Source of the DNA: Rachicladosporium sp. CCFEE 5018
Taxonomy: Eukaryota > Ascomycota > Dothideomycetes > Cladosporiales > Cladosporiaceae
Assembly (NCBI GenBank): GCA_002077045.2
Contig: KZ111140.1
Location: 186,001-250,000, forward strand
Direction of reading: 5' to 3'
Length of the DNA stretch: 64,000 nucleotides
A program made the position numbers and the translations under genes. The notes under the pieces were generated by a model. That model had not been told where the DNA came from and made no database searches. It worked only from the letters and a program-made list of their open reading frames with translations. Within the stretch, counting starts at the first letter, position 1; each line of letters starts with the position of its first letter. Shown piece after piece: positions 1 through 11,669 of the stretch.

Positions 1-461
1 GATGGTCATGTCGAAGATTGTCCGCAACTTACATGGCTCAGCCACGCTGATCCGCACGTTACGTCCCATGAAAGATGTCTCCGATAGCGTGAGCGCCTTC
101 TTCAGCCCCTCGACTGTGCCAAACTCTACATATCCGAAGCCCTTTGGCTTGCGATCGACCTTGTCCTCAATCAAGCGCACTGATGTGACATCGCAGCCTG
201 CCAGAAAACCCTCCACGTCTGTTTGTGTGACGTCGAAAGCGAGGTTGCCGAGATGGACTGTGTAAGGCGGCTTGTCTGGGAGAGGCAGCTCCTCGCGGAC
301 GGCGTACTGAGGACGGTCTGTATGTTGAGTTAGTGGAGGCCCAGATTTGCACTACGAGCCTGAACTCACCACCGCCACCACCATATCCTGAATCACCACC
401 ACGTGCACCCATGTTACTCCCAGAGCGCTCCCACGTCGGCTGACTGAACGAGCGATCTCCT
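1..461 (-). CDS. eIF4B/Tif3 fragment, second copy (partial at both ends)
   Basis: Partial copy of the translation factor eIF4B gene, carrying its RNA-recognition domain. Reading the minus strand, part of an exon runs from the gap at 461 to 370, then an intron 369-318, an exon 317-33 encoding the RRM (PPYTVHLGNL, KPKGFGYVEF and GRNVRISVAEP motifs), and the start of an intron at 32. It aligns without indels to 43610-44070 (offset 43609) with seven substitutions, at 5, 17, 127, 262, 329, 350 and 361. Five fall in introns and the two exonic ones (127 GTA/GTG, 262 TAC/TAT) are synonymous. It stops exactly at the N gap. It may be an alternative haplotype placed at a contig end, or a true second gene; the sequence alone cannot decide. 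Confidence 0.85.
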
Positions 462-561
462 NNNNNNNNNNNNNNNNNNNNNNNNNNNNNNNNNNNNNNN
501 NNNNNNNNNNNNNNNNNNNNNNNNNNNNNNNNNNNNNNNNNNNNNNNNNNNNNNNNNNNNN
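462..561. other. Assembly gap (100 N)
   Basis: Exactly 100 N, the usual placeholder for unknown size. It cuts the eIF4B fragment on the left and the 5' half of CWH43 on the right. Confidence 0.99.
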
Positions 562-1744
562 TCTTTCTCGGCTTCTTCGTATACAACTTGATGGTCCTCT
601 TCCACTGTTGGGTCGTTGCGTATGCGTTCGTGCCGGGAGGTTACCTCGTCCGCGAGCACACCGACTGGATCATGATCACTACAATGCTGCTCATCGGTTG
701 TGGCGTATTCTCCGGCCTACAGAATAGCACCCCAGCGAGGCAGAGCAGCCTCAGGCCGCCTCCGAATCCCGCTGCTAGGAAACAGCGCAGCTACTACATT
801 TACGTGCTGCTTGCTCTGCAACTCACAAGCATCGCTGTGGCGTTCATACGCTTCCCATCGTACAACTACAAGTCCTATCACCCGGACTCCAAGGCAATCA
901 CAGCCGGCATCTGGACGATTCACTTCAGCATCGACAACGACATGCTCTCTTCAGAGAATCGCATGGAGTCTCTGATCAGGGAGTCCGAGCTTGATGTCAT
1001 TGGCCTACTAGAGTCAGATCAACAGCGTATCATCATGGGCAACCGTGACTCCACGCAAGTCCTCGCTGAAAACCTGGGTATGTACGTCGACGCAGGTCCA
1101 GGCCCGAACAAGCACACATGGGGCTGCGCACTACTCTCAAAGTTTCCTATTGTCAACTCAACACACCACCTCACGCCATCTCCTGTCGGCGAGCTGGCGC
1201 CAGCCATCCACGCCACGCTCGACGTCCACGGCGAAATGATCGACGTCTTCGTCTTCCACTCTGGCCAAGAAGAGGATGTCGAGGATCGCCGGCAACAGAC
1301 TGCGTATGTGACGGAGCTCATGGGCGCCTCGCCGAGACCGAGCATCTTGCTCTCGTACCTTGTTACGAAGCCGAAGGAGGGCAATTACAACACCTGGGTC
1401 AGCGAACGCAGTGGCATGCGCGACATCGACCCGAGCGATTGGGATAGGTGGTGCGAATACATCTTGTACAAGGGTATGAAGCGGACTGGATACGCAAGGA
1501 TCAGCAGGAGTACTATCACGGACACGGAGTTGCAGGTAAGTCTGCCGCTCTCATTGAGCATCAGAAATATTGCTGACATTTACTGCAGGTCGGCAAGTTT
1601 GTCGTCGGACAGCCCGAGGGCACTGATGATATCATACCCGAGAGCCAGGTACCTGAGGACTTACGCTTCCCGGCGCTGTTCCGAGGTGAGGGTGTGCGAG
1701 GACATCGGTACCATGTGTTCGACGAGCCGCGTTACTACGCGTAG
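562..1744 (+). CDS. CWH43: CWH43-like protein, C-terminal part (5' end lost in gap)
   Basis: CDS join(562..1535,1589..1744), open from the gap edge, 376 residues seen. CWH43 family proteins remodel GPI-anchor lipids to ceramide in the ER/Golgi. The first visible residues are the end of a membrane segment ([20 protein letters not shown]), followed by a second hydrophobic stretch and then the endonuclease/exonuclease/phosphatase-like domain, with [34 protein letters not shown] and [10 protein letters not shown] blocks typical of fungal CWH43. The intron 1536-1588 (GTAAGT..CAG) is phase 0, and the protein ends RYYA. S. cerevisiae Cwh43 has about 950 residues, so the N-terminal Frag1/Sfk1-like membrane half is missing here, far more than 100 N could hold. 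The TTG at 588 is not the start. Confidence 0.9.
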
Positions 1745-3266
1745 GAAGTCGGTGAAGTCGTGGGTCGGAGAAGCTGAGTGTTGTACTACTATGTATCATA
1801 TTGCATCCAGCGCATACTTGTTCCAACCCTCTTGAAGTGCGATCATTCGAAGCTCCTGTCTACCTCAAAGTGGTATGTGAGGTTTTACTCGCATCGCGAG
1901 TAATCATGTCGTCCCGTGCATTCTTTGGCACAGGTCTGCGGTCACTTCTTCAATCAGACACCGAACTTGAGGACCAAGGCGACAATGTCGACTGTGGTCA
2001 TGAGGACGACACCAGAGACAGTTCTGGGTTACGAAAACCACATGAGAACAACGTTCGGTTGACTGGGGAATATTCATTGTACATGATTGGCGCTGTACAG
2101 TCCGATTGCTCGCCGTTGCCAGACTATCACATACCATCAATAGCCCCAACATATGTGCATCCCTAACCCTCGGTAGCCCTGTCGGTAAGCAGATTGAAAA
2201 GGCCAGGAATAGCAGTTTGACAGATCAGGAGCAGCCTCGCATCGCGAAACGCTGGTTCTCGAGACCGAAAGCTACAGATCGATCGCTGTCCGCGGCGCAA
2301 TGCTCATAACAGACCTCATCACCATACAATCCTCCCTGTGTTACGTTCGCAACGTTCACAACTGCGCCACATAGCCGACGCCACACCCACCTGCAGCCTC
2401 CCTGTCCTACCCACTCCGAGGCTCCAGAATTCACAAGGCTGACACTGGTGCCACGATCGCAATGACCCGCTCCCCTTGCCCTGACAGCACACGGCAGAAG
2501 AATGCACATCTCCTACTGGGATCAGCCTGTCATGCGGTACAAGTGACGACGGGTCGCAGGTACGCGGCTACGCGAGTGAGGCTGTGCAAAAGTGCCCTGC
2601 ATGAGAGTGTGGTGTTTCGAGTGTGCGGATGTATGTGGGCGAGGCTTTCGCTGTGGGGCTGGGCTTTGGGTGATGCGCTGGATGTGAAAGGGTGGGAGTG
2701 ATAGGTGATCCTGAGGAGCAAAGTGTTTGGAGTGATGTAGTTGTAGCGGTGAGTGCAGGTGCGATGTAGAAGTCAGTGATGGGGTTGGACTGAGAACTGA
2801 GACAGGTGATAACCTGAGAGTCGACACTGCGATACAGCAAGACTATGTTCTCCAACGTCTCCAGTGCCAGCGTGCACTACACCTCTTCTTCCTCCCTTCC
2901 GTGGCTGCTATGCACAATTAAGCCACGCCCATGCCCACACTCATGTATCCAAACATCTCCAGCCAAAAGTGGAGTAGTCGAGTTCCTCTCGACGCGCAAC
3001 CGGGGTATCATCTCCAAACCAAAGGGAAACAAAATCCATTCCTCGCACGCAAAGGTGCTCCCATGCCACTGTCGATTGTGGCGATAGCAATTGGCGCATA
3101 GCGAGTGACGCCAGTCTGGTGCAGGCTCGAACTCGAAAGCTCGGGGTGTCTGCTAGAATATTGACATAACGCTCGTGGTCGTCGTGATCGCAGTGTTGGG
3201 ACTGTTTCCCAGTTCTGTCCTGTTCGTATGCATTCTTTGCCGGTTGTAGCGTCCAGCGCAAGTTCT
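1745..3266. other. Intergenic, no gene seen
   Basis: The 3'-to-3' space between CWH43 and the CP2 factor. Short open frames occur on both strands but none shows a family motif or a splice-consistent extension. No tRNA fold was found. Confidence 0.6.
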
Positions 3267-5971
3267 TTAGTATGTGAGCCTTAGCTCGTAGCTGACGGTG
3301 CTGGTGTTGTGCAGTGTGGTGAGATCACCATCGCACAGGTCCGCGGCGTCCCATTCTCGTGAGGGCTCTTCGTTATCTTCTGTCGTCTCGATGAATTCTG
3401 CAACCATGTCCTGTCCTTCCTCTAGCCCCTGTACGCAGTCGTCGTCGAAGAGCACGTTAAGTCCGGTGCGACAGATCCGTACTGTGCGAGCGACCGTAGT
3501 CGGCTCGACGTCACACTTCATCGCGACGACATTGACCAAGTCCTTCAATGTGCGCGACATCAGATACACTGCTCGGTAGTAAGAGTCTTGCGATGACTTG
3601 TGTGACGTCTGGGGCTGTACGTAGAAGCATGCCACAGGTTTGATCGCGCGCTCGGCAGGTGGCTGATACGACTGATCGACATCAAGTGCGGTGATGTGAC
3701 CTGAGGTCTGACCAGAAGGTGACCGGGTTTGTATCTTGATGGCTTTCGAGGTCGATGGACTGTTGATCGGTGCCACGGTCGCGATGTCACTGGTCGCAGT
3801 TTGAGGATGATTTGACCAGTCGTTGGAGCTGACTCTCGACAGGCCAAAGGGTGTGGGCAATTGCCCCGCCGACCCTCTGCGACTTCCATCAGGAGATAGC
3901 GAGCTCGGTGTAGGTGAGACAAAGGAGTCTTCTGTGGGCGGTGCTTGCTGGCGATCCCACGCGCTCGTGTCGCCCGAGTCCGCTCGGACCAGTGGCTGCT
4001 CTCCAGAGATCATGACAGGGTGAAGATCCGGGTCATCCTGCTCTGCACCTCGGAGGTATAGTATCGATGCTGGTCGTGTCGAGGTGAACATGTCCTGGAG
4101 AGTGAGCAGCTTCATGTGCAAATCTTCCTCCGCGCCTCCTCGGCCGCCATTGGAGGTGACTGAAGTCATTGACCACGTCCTCCGATGCTTCTGCACCTTG
4201 CCCGGCCGGTCGTTACCCCGAGTGATCGAATTGCTACGCTTTCGCTTGCCGTTGTCTCGCATGCCGGACTCGATCTGGACGATTTGCTGGTTCAGCTTGT
4301 CGATGGTCTTTTTGACATGGGCCACGTCATTCGACAATTTGCGCTCGGCGCCATGATCGCGGAAGAGCTTCACCTTGCAGTAGCATACTTCCGATCCCGA
4401 GTTTTGATTCGAGCTTGGAGAGCGCTCGCTGATCATTTCGGTCTTCGCACAAAGCCGCACAGGTATGCCTTTCACCCCTTTAGAGTGACTGAAATCGGTG
4501 GATAGGAAGTTGAACCTGACCGAGATCGGGCATTCTGCCGTAGCATTTGGTGGACTCCAAGTGACACAGAAGCCGTCGAAGGAAGCGCTCTCGAGTTCAA
4601 TGCGTGGCTTACTGGGATCTTCAATGCCGAGGGCTGAGACGTTCTCAACATACTCAACAGCTTGGAGTCGGCCACCACGCTGGTGTGCTTCATTCGTGCC
4701 ACGACCTTCTTTCCAAAGCTGCCAGCATGCTGCAGGCTTGAGTCGCTGCTGCTCGTCCTCAAAAGACACCCGTACGAATGTGCGATACCGGACAGGACCC
4801 ACTGGCTGGTGAGAATGTGTGTCGACAACATTCAGTGTATATGCCTGGCCCTTGTTCAGATATGTGATCGGGATCTCGTCGGAGTGTTTCACCATAGCCG
4901 TAGGTGCATTCATTGTAACGTGGAATCGGAACCTGTGAGTTGTCAGCATGTGTGATCAATCAGGCCTGTGCAGGTTTCGCCGTACTTCTCGCCTGTTGGG
5001 TGTGGTGCCGGTGGAGGAGGTGGCATCACCTGCTGATGCTGAAAGCTCTGAGGGTGCATCACCATCTCGGGCGAATGGTGTTGTGCGTGATGATGATGCA
5101 TGTCCATGTGCACGTTGTCGACCGGAGATTCGTGCACCTGACTCCCATCGAAGTGGTCGAAGCCGGGATGGTGTGTGAATTGATGCGGCGCGAAGACTTG
5201 CGGTGGCCCCTGCGGATGCTGGTGGTGCATCTGGAACGGGTTGACATTATGAAACTGCTGCTGGTGCTGCTGATGTTGAAAATGCTGGGGCATCTGAGGC
5301 TGAAATGCGTGGAAGGGAGGACCTTGATGGCCAGCGTGTAAGGCTCCTCCGGAATTAGGCATTGACAGCGGTGTGCCCATACCCATTGGGTAAGTGGGCG
5401 TGTGCAAGTCGCCAGCTTGGTTGTGGTAGATTGTGTTAGTGCCACCAGGTGTGGGCGTGTAGTAGCCTTGCATCTGATGAGGAAACATGTTGAAGCTGTG
5501 AGGGTTCGCATCAAGGAAAGATGGAGTCAGTCCAGATGGCCCGAAGTTCCAGGAGTCCTGGGGCGGTCTTGACATCGCGTCTGACGAGATCTTCATGTCG
5601 TGCGCGTCGTGCTGGCCATCCTCAAGTGATCTGGAATGATTGTTAGCGGGCAGTCCTTCTGTCATACGGGATGACCACCGGTGTTGGGCATGGGAGTTAT
5701 CGCACCTCAAAGCCGCCTCGGGCGCGTCAGTCACCACCGTCGAGTTCGAGCCATGCGCTGAGCTCGCCGACTGTGAGTTCTGCCTCAGACCAGGAAAGTT
5801 ATCTTTGAAGTCCTTGATGAAGTTGTCGCTAGGTTTCTGCGACGTTTTCCTGCGCTTGTCGTTAGCATCGCAACATTCAGGGTAGCAGTCGATCACTGTG
5901 GCCGTGGAGGCTTGCTCCGGACAGGAGAGGCGTGACGCGCAGTGTGTGTAGACTCACCTATTCTGGAACAT
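3267..5971 (-). CDS. CP2/grainyhead-type transcription factor
   Basis: CDS complement(join(3267..4932,4986..5630,5706..5849,5958..5971)). A fungal member of the grainyhead/CP2 family of nuclear DNA-binding proteins; the Neurospora grainyhead homologue acts in conidial separation and cell-wall remodelling. Exon 1 encodes only MFQNR. A low-complexity His/Gln/Met/Pro-rich region follows. The CP2 DNA-binding domain begins at EKFRFHVTMNAPTAM, exactly across the 4933-4985 intron, and continues with ITYLNKGQAYTLNVVDT, YRTFVRVSFEDE and CWQLWKEGRG. After it come a Lys/Arg-rich stretch (GKRKRSNSITR), a Ser/Pro-rich linker and a C-terminal ubiquitin-like dimerisation-type segment. The three introns are 108, 75 and 53 bp; the 75-bp one is a multiple of three with no in-frame stop. 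The start is set by the ATG at 5971 next to a clean GTGAGT donor. Confidence 0.88.
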
Positions 5972-8800
5972 GGCTGCTGTCCAGTATGCTGGCTTGATGG
6001 CTACATGCAACGCCGCAGTGGCATGGAAGATGGCGTGAGGTGTGAGCTGACAGAGAGTCGGTGTCCTTAGTGCACGGCGAATAGTATGAAGCGAGTAAAA
6101 CCGAGAGGAGGACAACAGCCACTGTTAACAAGCCACAGGAGCCCCACCTAGCATCCGTGCGGTGCGCTAGCGGAACTCTCCTGCGTTGCTACGGAATGGC
6201 GGCATCTGGGAGCTCGTGGGTATTCATCGCCCAACGAGCCGCTACTTCGGCACGAAGATGTCGCTACAATATGCCCAGCGTGAGACGCGTGTACCACTGC
6301 TCTCCGATCTCGATTCTGACGGTCCCTATGCCAGTGAGGCGCAACACACTGCCTGCGCCACAGGACGAGAAAATGTGGCGCAGCGAACAAGGGTACCCTG
6401 TGAGTTGTGGCGCTACCGAACAAATGGCAAGCAAATGGGAAGTGATCGCCCGAAATGCACTCTAGACCATCTCGTCAATCAACCTTGCACTGTCGTAGGG
6501 CCGCTATTCCTGTCCACAACTGTCATGGTCGCGCATGAAGCCGGAGAGAAAGCCGACTTCTACACATTTACATCATTGTGTTGATTGCGGTGTGGGTTCG
6601 AATTGCACATGGCTTTGCGAGATCGTGATGCTGGGCGCCTGCGACACTGATCCGTCATCCCACCCTGGTCGTTTCCAACGCCCTCATTTCCAGAACACGG
6701 CTGATATCATGTGGCTGCCCACGGCTGTTTGGTGCTTCCATTCGCGCGACATTATGATCAGAGAAGCGTCGCATATGCTCCACCGGCTCGGTGCGAAACT
6801 CGCGTCATCTTGTATGCGGTGTGCAACGGCCAGTGATGGCCGTCCGCGGTGTCGAAGTGCAACGGCGCGTCAATTCTATCGGTGGCACAAAAGCATCGCT
6901 CGAAGGTGCAGCATTTGTTTTCCCGTAGGCATTACTCTCGCTACATTAGCACATGCCACTTTCACATTTCTCCGAGAGGGCAAGCGGCTTCTCCCACGCC
7001 GTCGGACAGCACGTCGCGCTCACGACAAGACCCCGCGTAATTGTCGGTCGGCTAGGCCGAAATGAGCTGCGGAGCACAATGTGAAAGTAGCGAAGGCACT
7101 CGTGACTCGGCAGAAGACGCGTAATCCGCACGGTCAACTGTGGTCCCCTAGCAGAGCTCTGCAAAGCCAATGATGATAGTTCCTCATGTAGCGTGTGTCA
7201 TGTTGCGTTCCAGCGGCGGCTACAGCGTCCCTTTCAAACGACGCCTCACGAAGTATATGACCTTAATGGATTGCCCTATAGGCACGGACACGGCTTCCGA
7301 GATGAATTACGGATGACAGCGGGTGAAATATTGCTATGAGCTGCAGGCAGAAATGAGTGCCTGAGATTCGATGCAGTCAAAGGAGATGCCAGTGTCCACT
7401 GAAGCCGCCGAAACCGAGATTGGAGCTCGAGGAAGCGTGATCGAGCGCAAGGTGAGGGGAAATGAAAAAAGGGCGACACCTCGGTAGAGTCAGATTTGAT
7501 CATCTGATGTCGTCTGCTCACACTGTGAATGACGATGCTGTCGAGCGACGTCGAGATTACTGTGTTCCAGCATTGCGGTTGCAGATGAACCGAACCGATC
7601 ATCCACTTGAGTCCACGTTTTGTGGCGCAGCTTCCAGTGGCGCACAAGCGAGCATCGAGACAGATCGAGACAGATGGCTATCTGGAAGACTTCTAGACCT
7701 CTGCACTGCTGACGTTGCCCATGAGCAGATCACAGCCGTTAGAAGCAGAGATCTGCAGCTGTGTAGCCTCGCCTGTGGCTGCATTCTTTCGTTTGTGCTC
7801 GGCCCACGATGTCATCCCCCCTGAAACGAATCGTTCTAACTGGTCAGCCACTCACCCGTTGCAACCTCGCTAGAATTCACAACATTCGCGAGATCGGGAA
7901 GCTTAGACGAGAGTCTCCAGCGGGCGTGCCGGTCACAAACCTTTCAGTGAGCGGTGAGGGGCCTTCGCTAGCTGGAGTGCAGTATTACTGCAGCGAGCGT
8001 CGAACTCTGTCCGCGACCGAAAGTACCGCACGAGATGAAACGGTGACATGACCCCGCGCATCGAAAGCCAGCACCACAGCTGGTGCCACGCTCACCTCCA
8101 GCAGTGGCTTTGCAGTCCCACGTGTGGATGACCTGCACGTCGATCTCCCTTCTGCACAGCCACACAGCCACCCTGAATCGCAAAAAGCTCCGAGCGACTC
8201 CACCTCCCAAGTCGTCACAAATGCCGTTCAAGAAGCAGGGCTGCCGTTGTTGCGGCTTGAACCCCCCGTGAGATCCGAGCTTGGCCGTAGGGTTGTGCCT
8301 GTATCATGTTCGACGTGAAACGGTCAGCCGCGGTGTTATCGCTTCCTGGGCTATATGTGCTGGAGAGGGCAGTACTTCGGTCATGGAAGGAGTCGGAAGT
8401 CGCTTCGAGATGCTGCCGGGGGGTGCACGAACCGGTGGCGACGTTCTTGATGTTGTGCCTCGGTGGTGTGGTGCTTGATGACTTCACTTGCACGACGAGA
8501 TGACGCCATCAGCGTCTCCAAGATGATGCTCACCGCCATGAGGTACCATGCTACACTAGCCATCAGTTTCCCGTGGTCAAATTGAGACCGATGAGAGAGA
8601 GGCGTATCCTTACTGCCTTTCGGCATCATTACAGGCACCATCACTCGGACAATTAGCTCTCATGCACAAACGCAAAAGTAGGCACTGCTAATGCAGGTCT
8701 GCATATTCGCAACGACCACTCACTGACCAGAAGAGCCTCATCGACAATACCTGCCATCGCTAAGACTTTCTCGTTCCACACTGACCTCGCTTCAATGGCT
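5972..8800. other. Long gene-poor stretch
   Basis: About 2.8 kb between the CP2 start and the end of the next gene, the longest gene-free stretch of the window. The longest open frames (6535-7065 and 6186-6584, plus strand) have no recognisable motif and no spliced continuation. It presumably holds the promoter of the CP2 gene. I see no transposon ends or tandem array. Confidence 0.55.
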
Positions 8801-10834
8801 TCACTGCTCCAACCCTTCCTCCGATATGCCAGTTGCATAGCCCGGACGAACGACAGGCTGAGTATTCTCATCATGAGCCGCCAGCACGCGCGTTCCCCCA
8901 GCATATGCTTGCACCGCCGCAGCTACGCCCAACGTCGTCGTAGTCCTCTGCTTCCGTTGTTTGGCCGCTGGTCGCCTATTGCGACTGCTCTCATTTCTCG
9001 ATGGCCCGTCCGTTGCCACTGTCCCTGATTCAGAGGGCATGATGGTGGCAAAAGATGCAGGAGGTCTATCTTCGGTGCAAGCGCTCGATACTGGAGCAGT
9101 GACTCCCGTTTGCATCGCATCTGGTGTGTCAATGACCGAGCTGAGTTCATTGTTGTGCTGCACGCTCGCTTGTCGAGACGATAGCAGCGGCAAGTGATCT
9201 ACAGAGGTGCTGCTGTAAACCGAGCTCGCCACTGATTGTCTGTCATGTTTGATCGCGGTAAGCAGACTAGACGTCGAGTCGTCAAGGGTCTGTCTAGGCT
9301 TCGCCAGGACAGAGCGGTAGTTGGGGCTGGGGATCTTCGATACTCTGCGTGATTCGCTTGTGATCGCCGAGATTGGGCTGCACTCGATCGGAGATAAACC
9401 TACAGGAGTGGCGGCAGCTGGTGCCCGCTGGGTGGTCTCGTAAAGCGAAGGTGCCGACACGCTCTTACGAAGTAGACTCTCTCTGCTGCGACTGAGCGTC
9501 GCCTGTGGTCTTGCCGGTCTACTCAGTGCTTGAATGTCATCGCCGGAGTCGAAGGAGAAGCGACGCTCAGTGGCAGGAGGCATCTCAAGACTCAACTGCG
9601 GCCGAAGCTTGTGCAGGAGAGTCATGATGAAGGAAGGCTTTCTCTGCGGTGCTCTCGGAAGGTGCTGTACCAGCTCGACTGCACCTATATGGCCAGGTGT
9701 ATGGCCGTGTGGAAGAGTGGGAATACCTGGCTGCTGATCATACAATTCGCTACTGGGTCGTCCAGTAAGGTTTGCTGGTCCATACGTGTGCGGGTATAGA
9801 TCGTTGAGCTCTTCGGGTAAGAGGTCACCGGGGCAGCTGAATGTGGACTGACTGTCATCGGAGAAGCTTTGCCGGTCTGATCCTCGACCGATCATATTGT
9901 CTACTTTGCTCAAGAAGGATCTACTCGTGGGTAAGTCCGGCGGCGTGCTGAGGTACAGGTCTGCAAGATCTGCATGGACGCTGGTCTTCGATGACTTCTT
10001 CCGCAGCGTACGGGACAGCCGTGCCATCTTGGCTGATGGCGATGTACCACGCACACGCATTGTGGCTTCGAATAGTCAGCAATGGCTTGCAAAACCTTGT
10101 AGGTGGTGGTCTGTACCTCGTTGACTGCTCCAAGCTGGGTCCTCAGGTTTGATCACCTTACCCAAGAACTCAATCACAGTCTCCTTTGCATCGCTTCCCG
10201 AGCCTTTGGCATCGTTAATTCTCTGCTTGCGCCGTCGAACAATGCTTTCTTGACGTGCCAGTGCGACGTCCGCCACGCCACCCTTTCCTTGTGCAATGAT
10301 AAGCTCAAGCCTCTTCACTTCATCCTTGTAAGCTTGCTTCTCTTCGGTCCAGCTACGCTCCTTGTCGTAAATCGCAGTCATCGCCAATGCGTGATGATCA
10401 CGTTCTTCGCAAAGTTGACTCTTCGCGCTGTCAAGCTCACTGTTCATACTACGGTACGCCTCGAAGATTTGCAGCAAGGTGCCATTGTGGCGAGGCTCGA
10501 GGGAGGAGTAAGGTGATGCCATGAGCTGGCACATGATGGTGTCAATCAATCGCTCGGCCTGAGGATCTGGGTATGGTTCTCCTGCCGGCCACGACGGAAG
10601 GCTGGCAGTATTGAGATCGTCGACCGAGATCTCTGGCTCCAATTTTGATGCTCCGAACGGTCCACCTGAGAGGTAAGAAGTAAGCTTGGGGCGAAGACCT
10701 TTCTTTGGCGTTGGTGGACGCATGGTGTACGCGGATGGCGCTCGGCTCTCGTGCTCAGGCTCACCGAGATCGAGCAATGGAGTACGTGATCTTTTGATCG
10801 GGATCTTGCGACGCCATTGTGGGATGTCGGCCAT
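8801..10834 (-). CDS. Ser-rich protein of unknown function, coiled-coil N-terminal half
   Basis: CDS complement(join(8801..10065,10117..10834)), 660 residues. Not a family I can name. Two apparently separate frames are one gene: the donor GAG|GTACAG (10116), branch point GCTGAC and acceptor GAAG|CC give a 51-bp phase-1 intron that joins them exactly. The N-terminal half carries PHNG/PDPQAERLIDTIMCQL-like blocks and a charged helical region (about residues 115-200, SELDSAKSQL to RRRKQRINDAK) likely to form a coiled coil. The second half is Ser/Thr/Pro-rich and looks disordered, with a basic Ser-rich start (MARLSRTLRKKSSK) and a short Ala-rich, possibly hydrophobic segment near the C-terminus. 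The start ATG at 10834 (MADIPQWRRK) is preferred over the upstream in-frame ATG at 11026, whose leader looks non-coding. Confidence 0.7.
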
Positions 10835-11669
10835 GGTGTTATGTATCAACTGCGCATTCAACGCGGTGTAGGACGGCAAGGAAACATTGATCAACAGGTC
10901 AAGTGAACTCGAAGTTGAAGTAGGTCGAAATAGTACGTTGAGAAGGAAGTCGCGATGAGGTGCTACGCCCTTACTCTCGGTCGGCAACATCCATCGTACC
11001 TGCCTAGTATGAGCCCATCTGTACATGAGATTCTACATGCAACGCTGGCACACGCGTTCCTCACCGTTCGAATCTGAATGAGTTTTGAAATAGAGCTACT
11101 GTGAAGTAGTGTAAGGTCTGCGATAATCGATCCTGACCGTCTACTATTGTTAGATGATCGAGGAACACCGCTACATGCGACATCAAATAGCCCGTCTCAA
11201 AGTCAGTGCAAATTCATCTCCGCAACGAATGTCACCATCTCTTCATGCACCGCGACGCAGACAGAGTAGTAAACTAAGCGCCAGTGTTTGGTAATGAGAC
11301 GGCAGAACCCGAAAGCCCTCGATATCGGCACGTAAAGATAAATCCTTCAGTCATCCGAGCATGGGGAGAGCTCGGCGCTGTACACACGTATGCCTTTGGT
11401 ATTGCTGTTGCTGCGACTCTCGAATTGCGGTATGATGCAGTCTAGGACGGGAATGGGGGTTTGATGAGGGACAGGGAGGTTGCAGGAATTGGGTCGGAAG
11501 TGGATTTGGTGTATCTTCGATTGTCGTTCAGCTGGCGATCAAGCCCGCACTTGAGGACGCCTGTCTGCGCAGCGCGATCTCCAGGCCCATTGCTCTGCGT
11601 TCGCGGTGTCTGCACTTCTCGTCTGCCGCCAACGCCCTTTCGTGGTCGATTCCATTACCTGGTCAACAT
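10835..11669. other. Intergenic, no gene seen
   Basis: Space between the start of the unknown Ser-rich gene and the 3' end of the L29 gene, probably promoter plus 3' UTR. Nothing else is recognisable. Confidence 0.55.

Noticed and set aside
588..1835. Reading CWH43 from the codon at 588 to a stop at 1835 without splicing
   Set aside because: 588 is TTG inside an open frame from the gap; a GTAAGT..CAG intron at 1536-1588 restores the conserved C-terminus ending at 1744.
3110..3145. Minus-strand GAGTTCGAGCC, T-arm-like
   Set aside because: Stem bases are not complementary; no tRNA fold.
6186..6584. 132-residue frame in the gene-poor stretch
   Set aside because: No motif, no splice partner, overlapping frames of similar length on both strands.
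6590..6615. GGTTCGAAT, tRNA T-loop-like
   Set aside because: The flanking bases do not pair into a T stem and no acceptor stem is found.
9910..10133. Protein-like alternative frames at the junction of the unknown Ser-rich gene
   Set aside because: A 51-bp intron with matching phase explains the region; the alternative frames stop at once.
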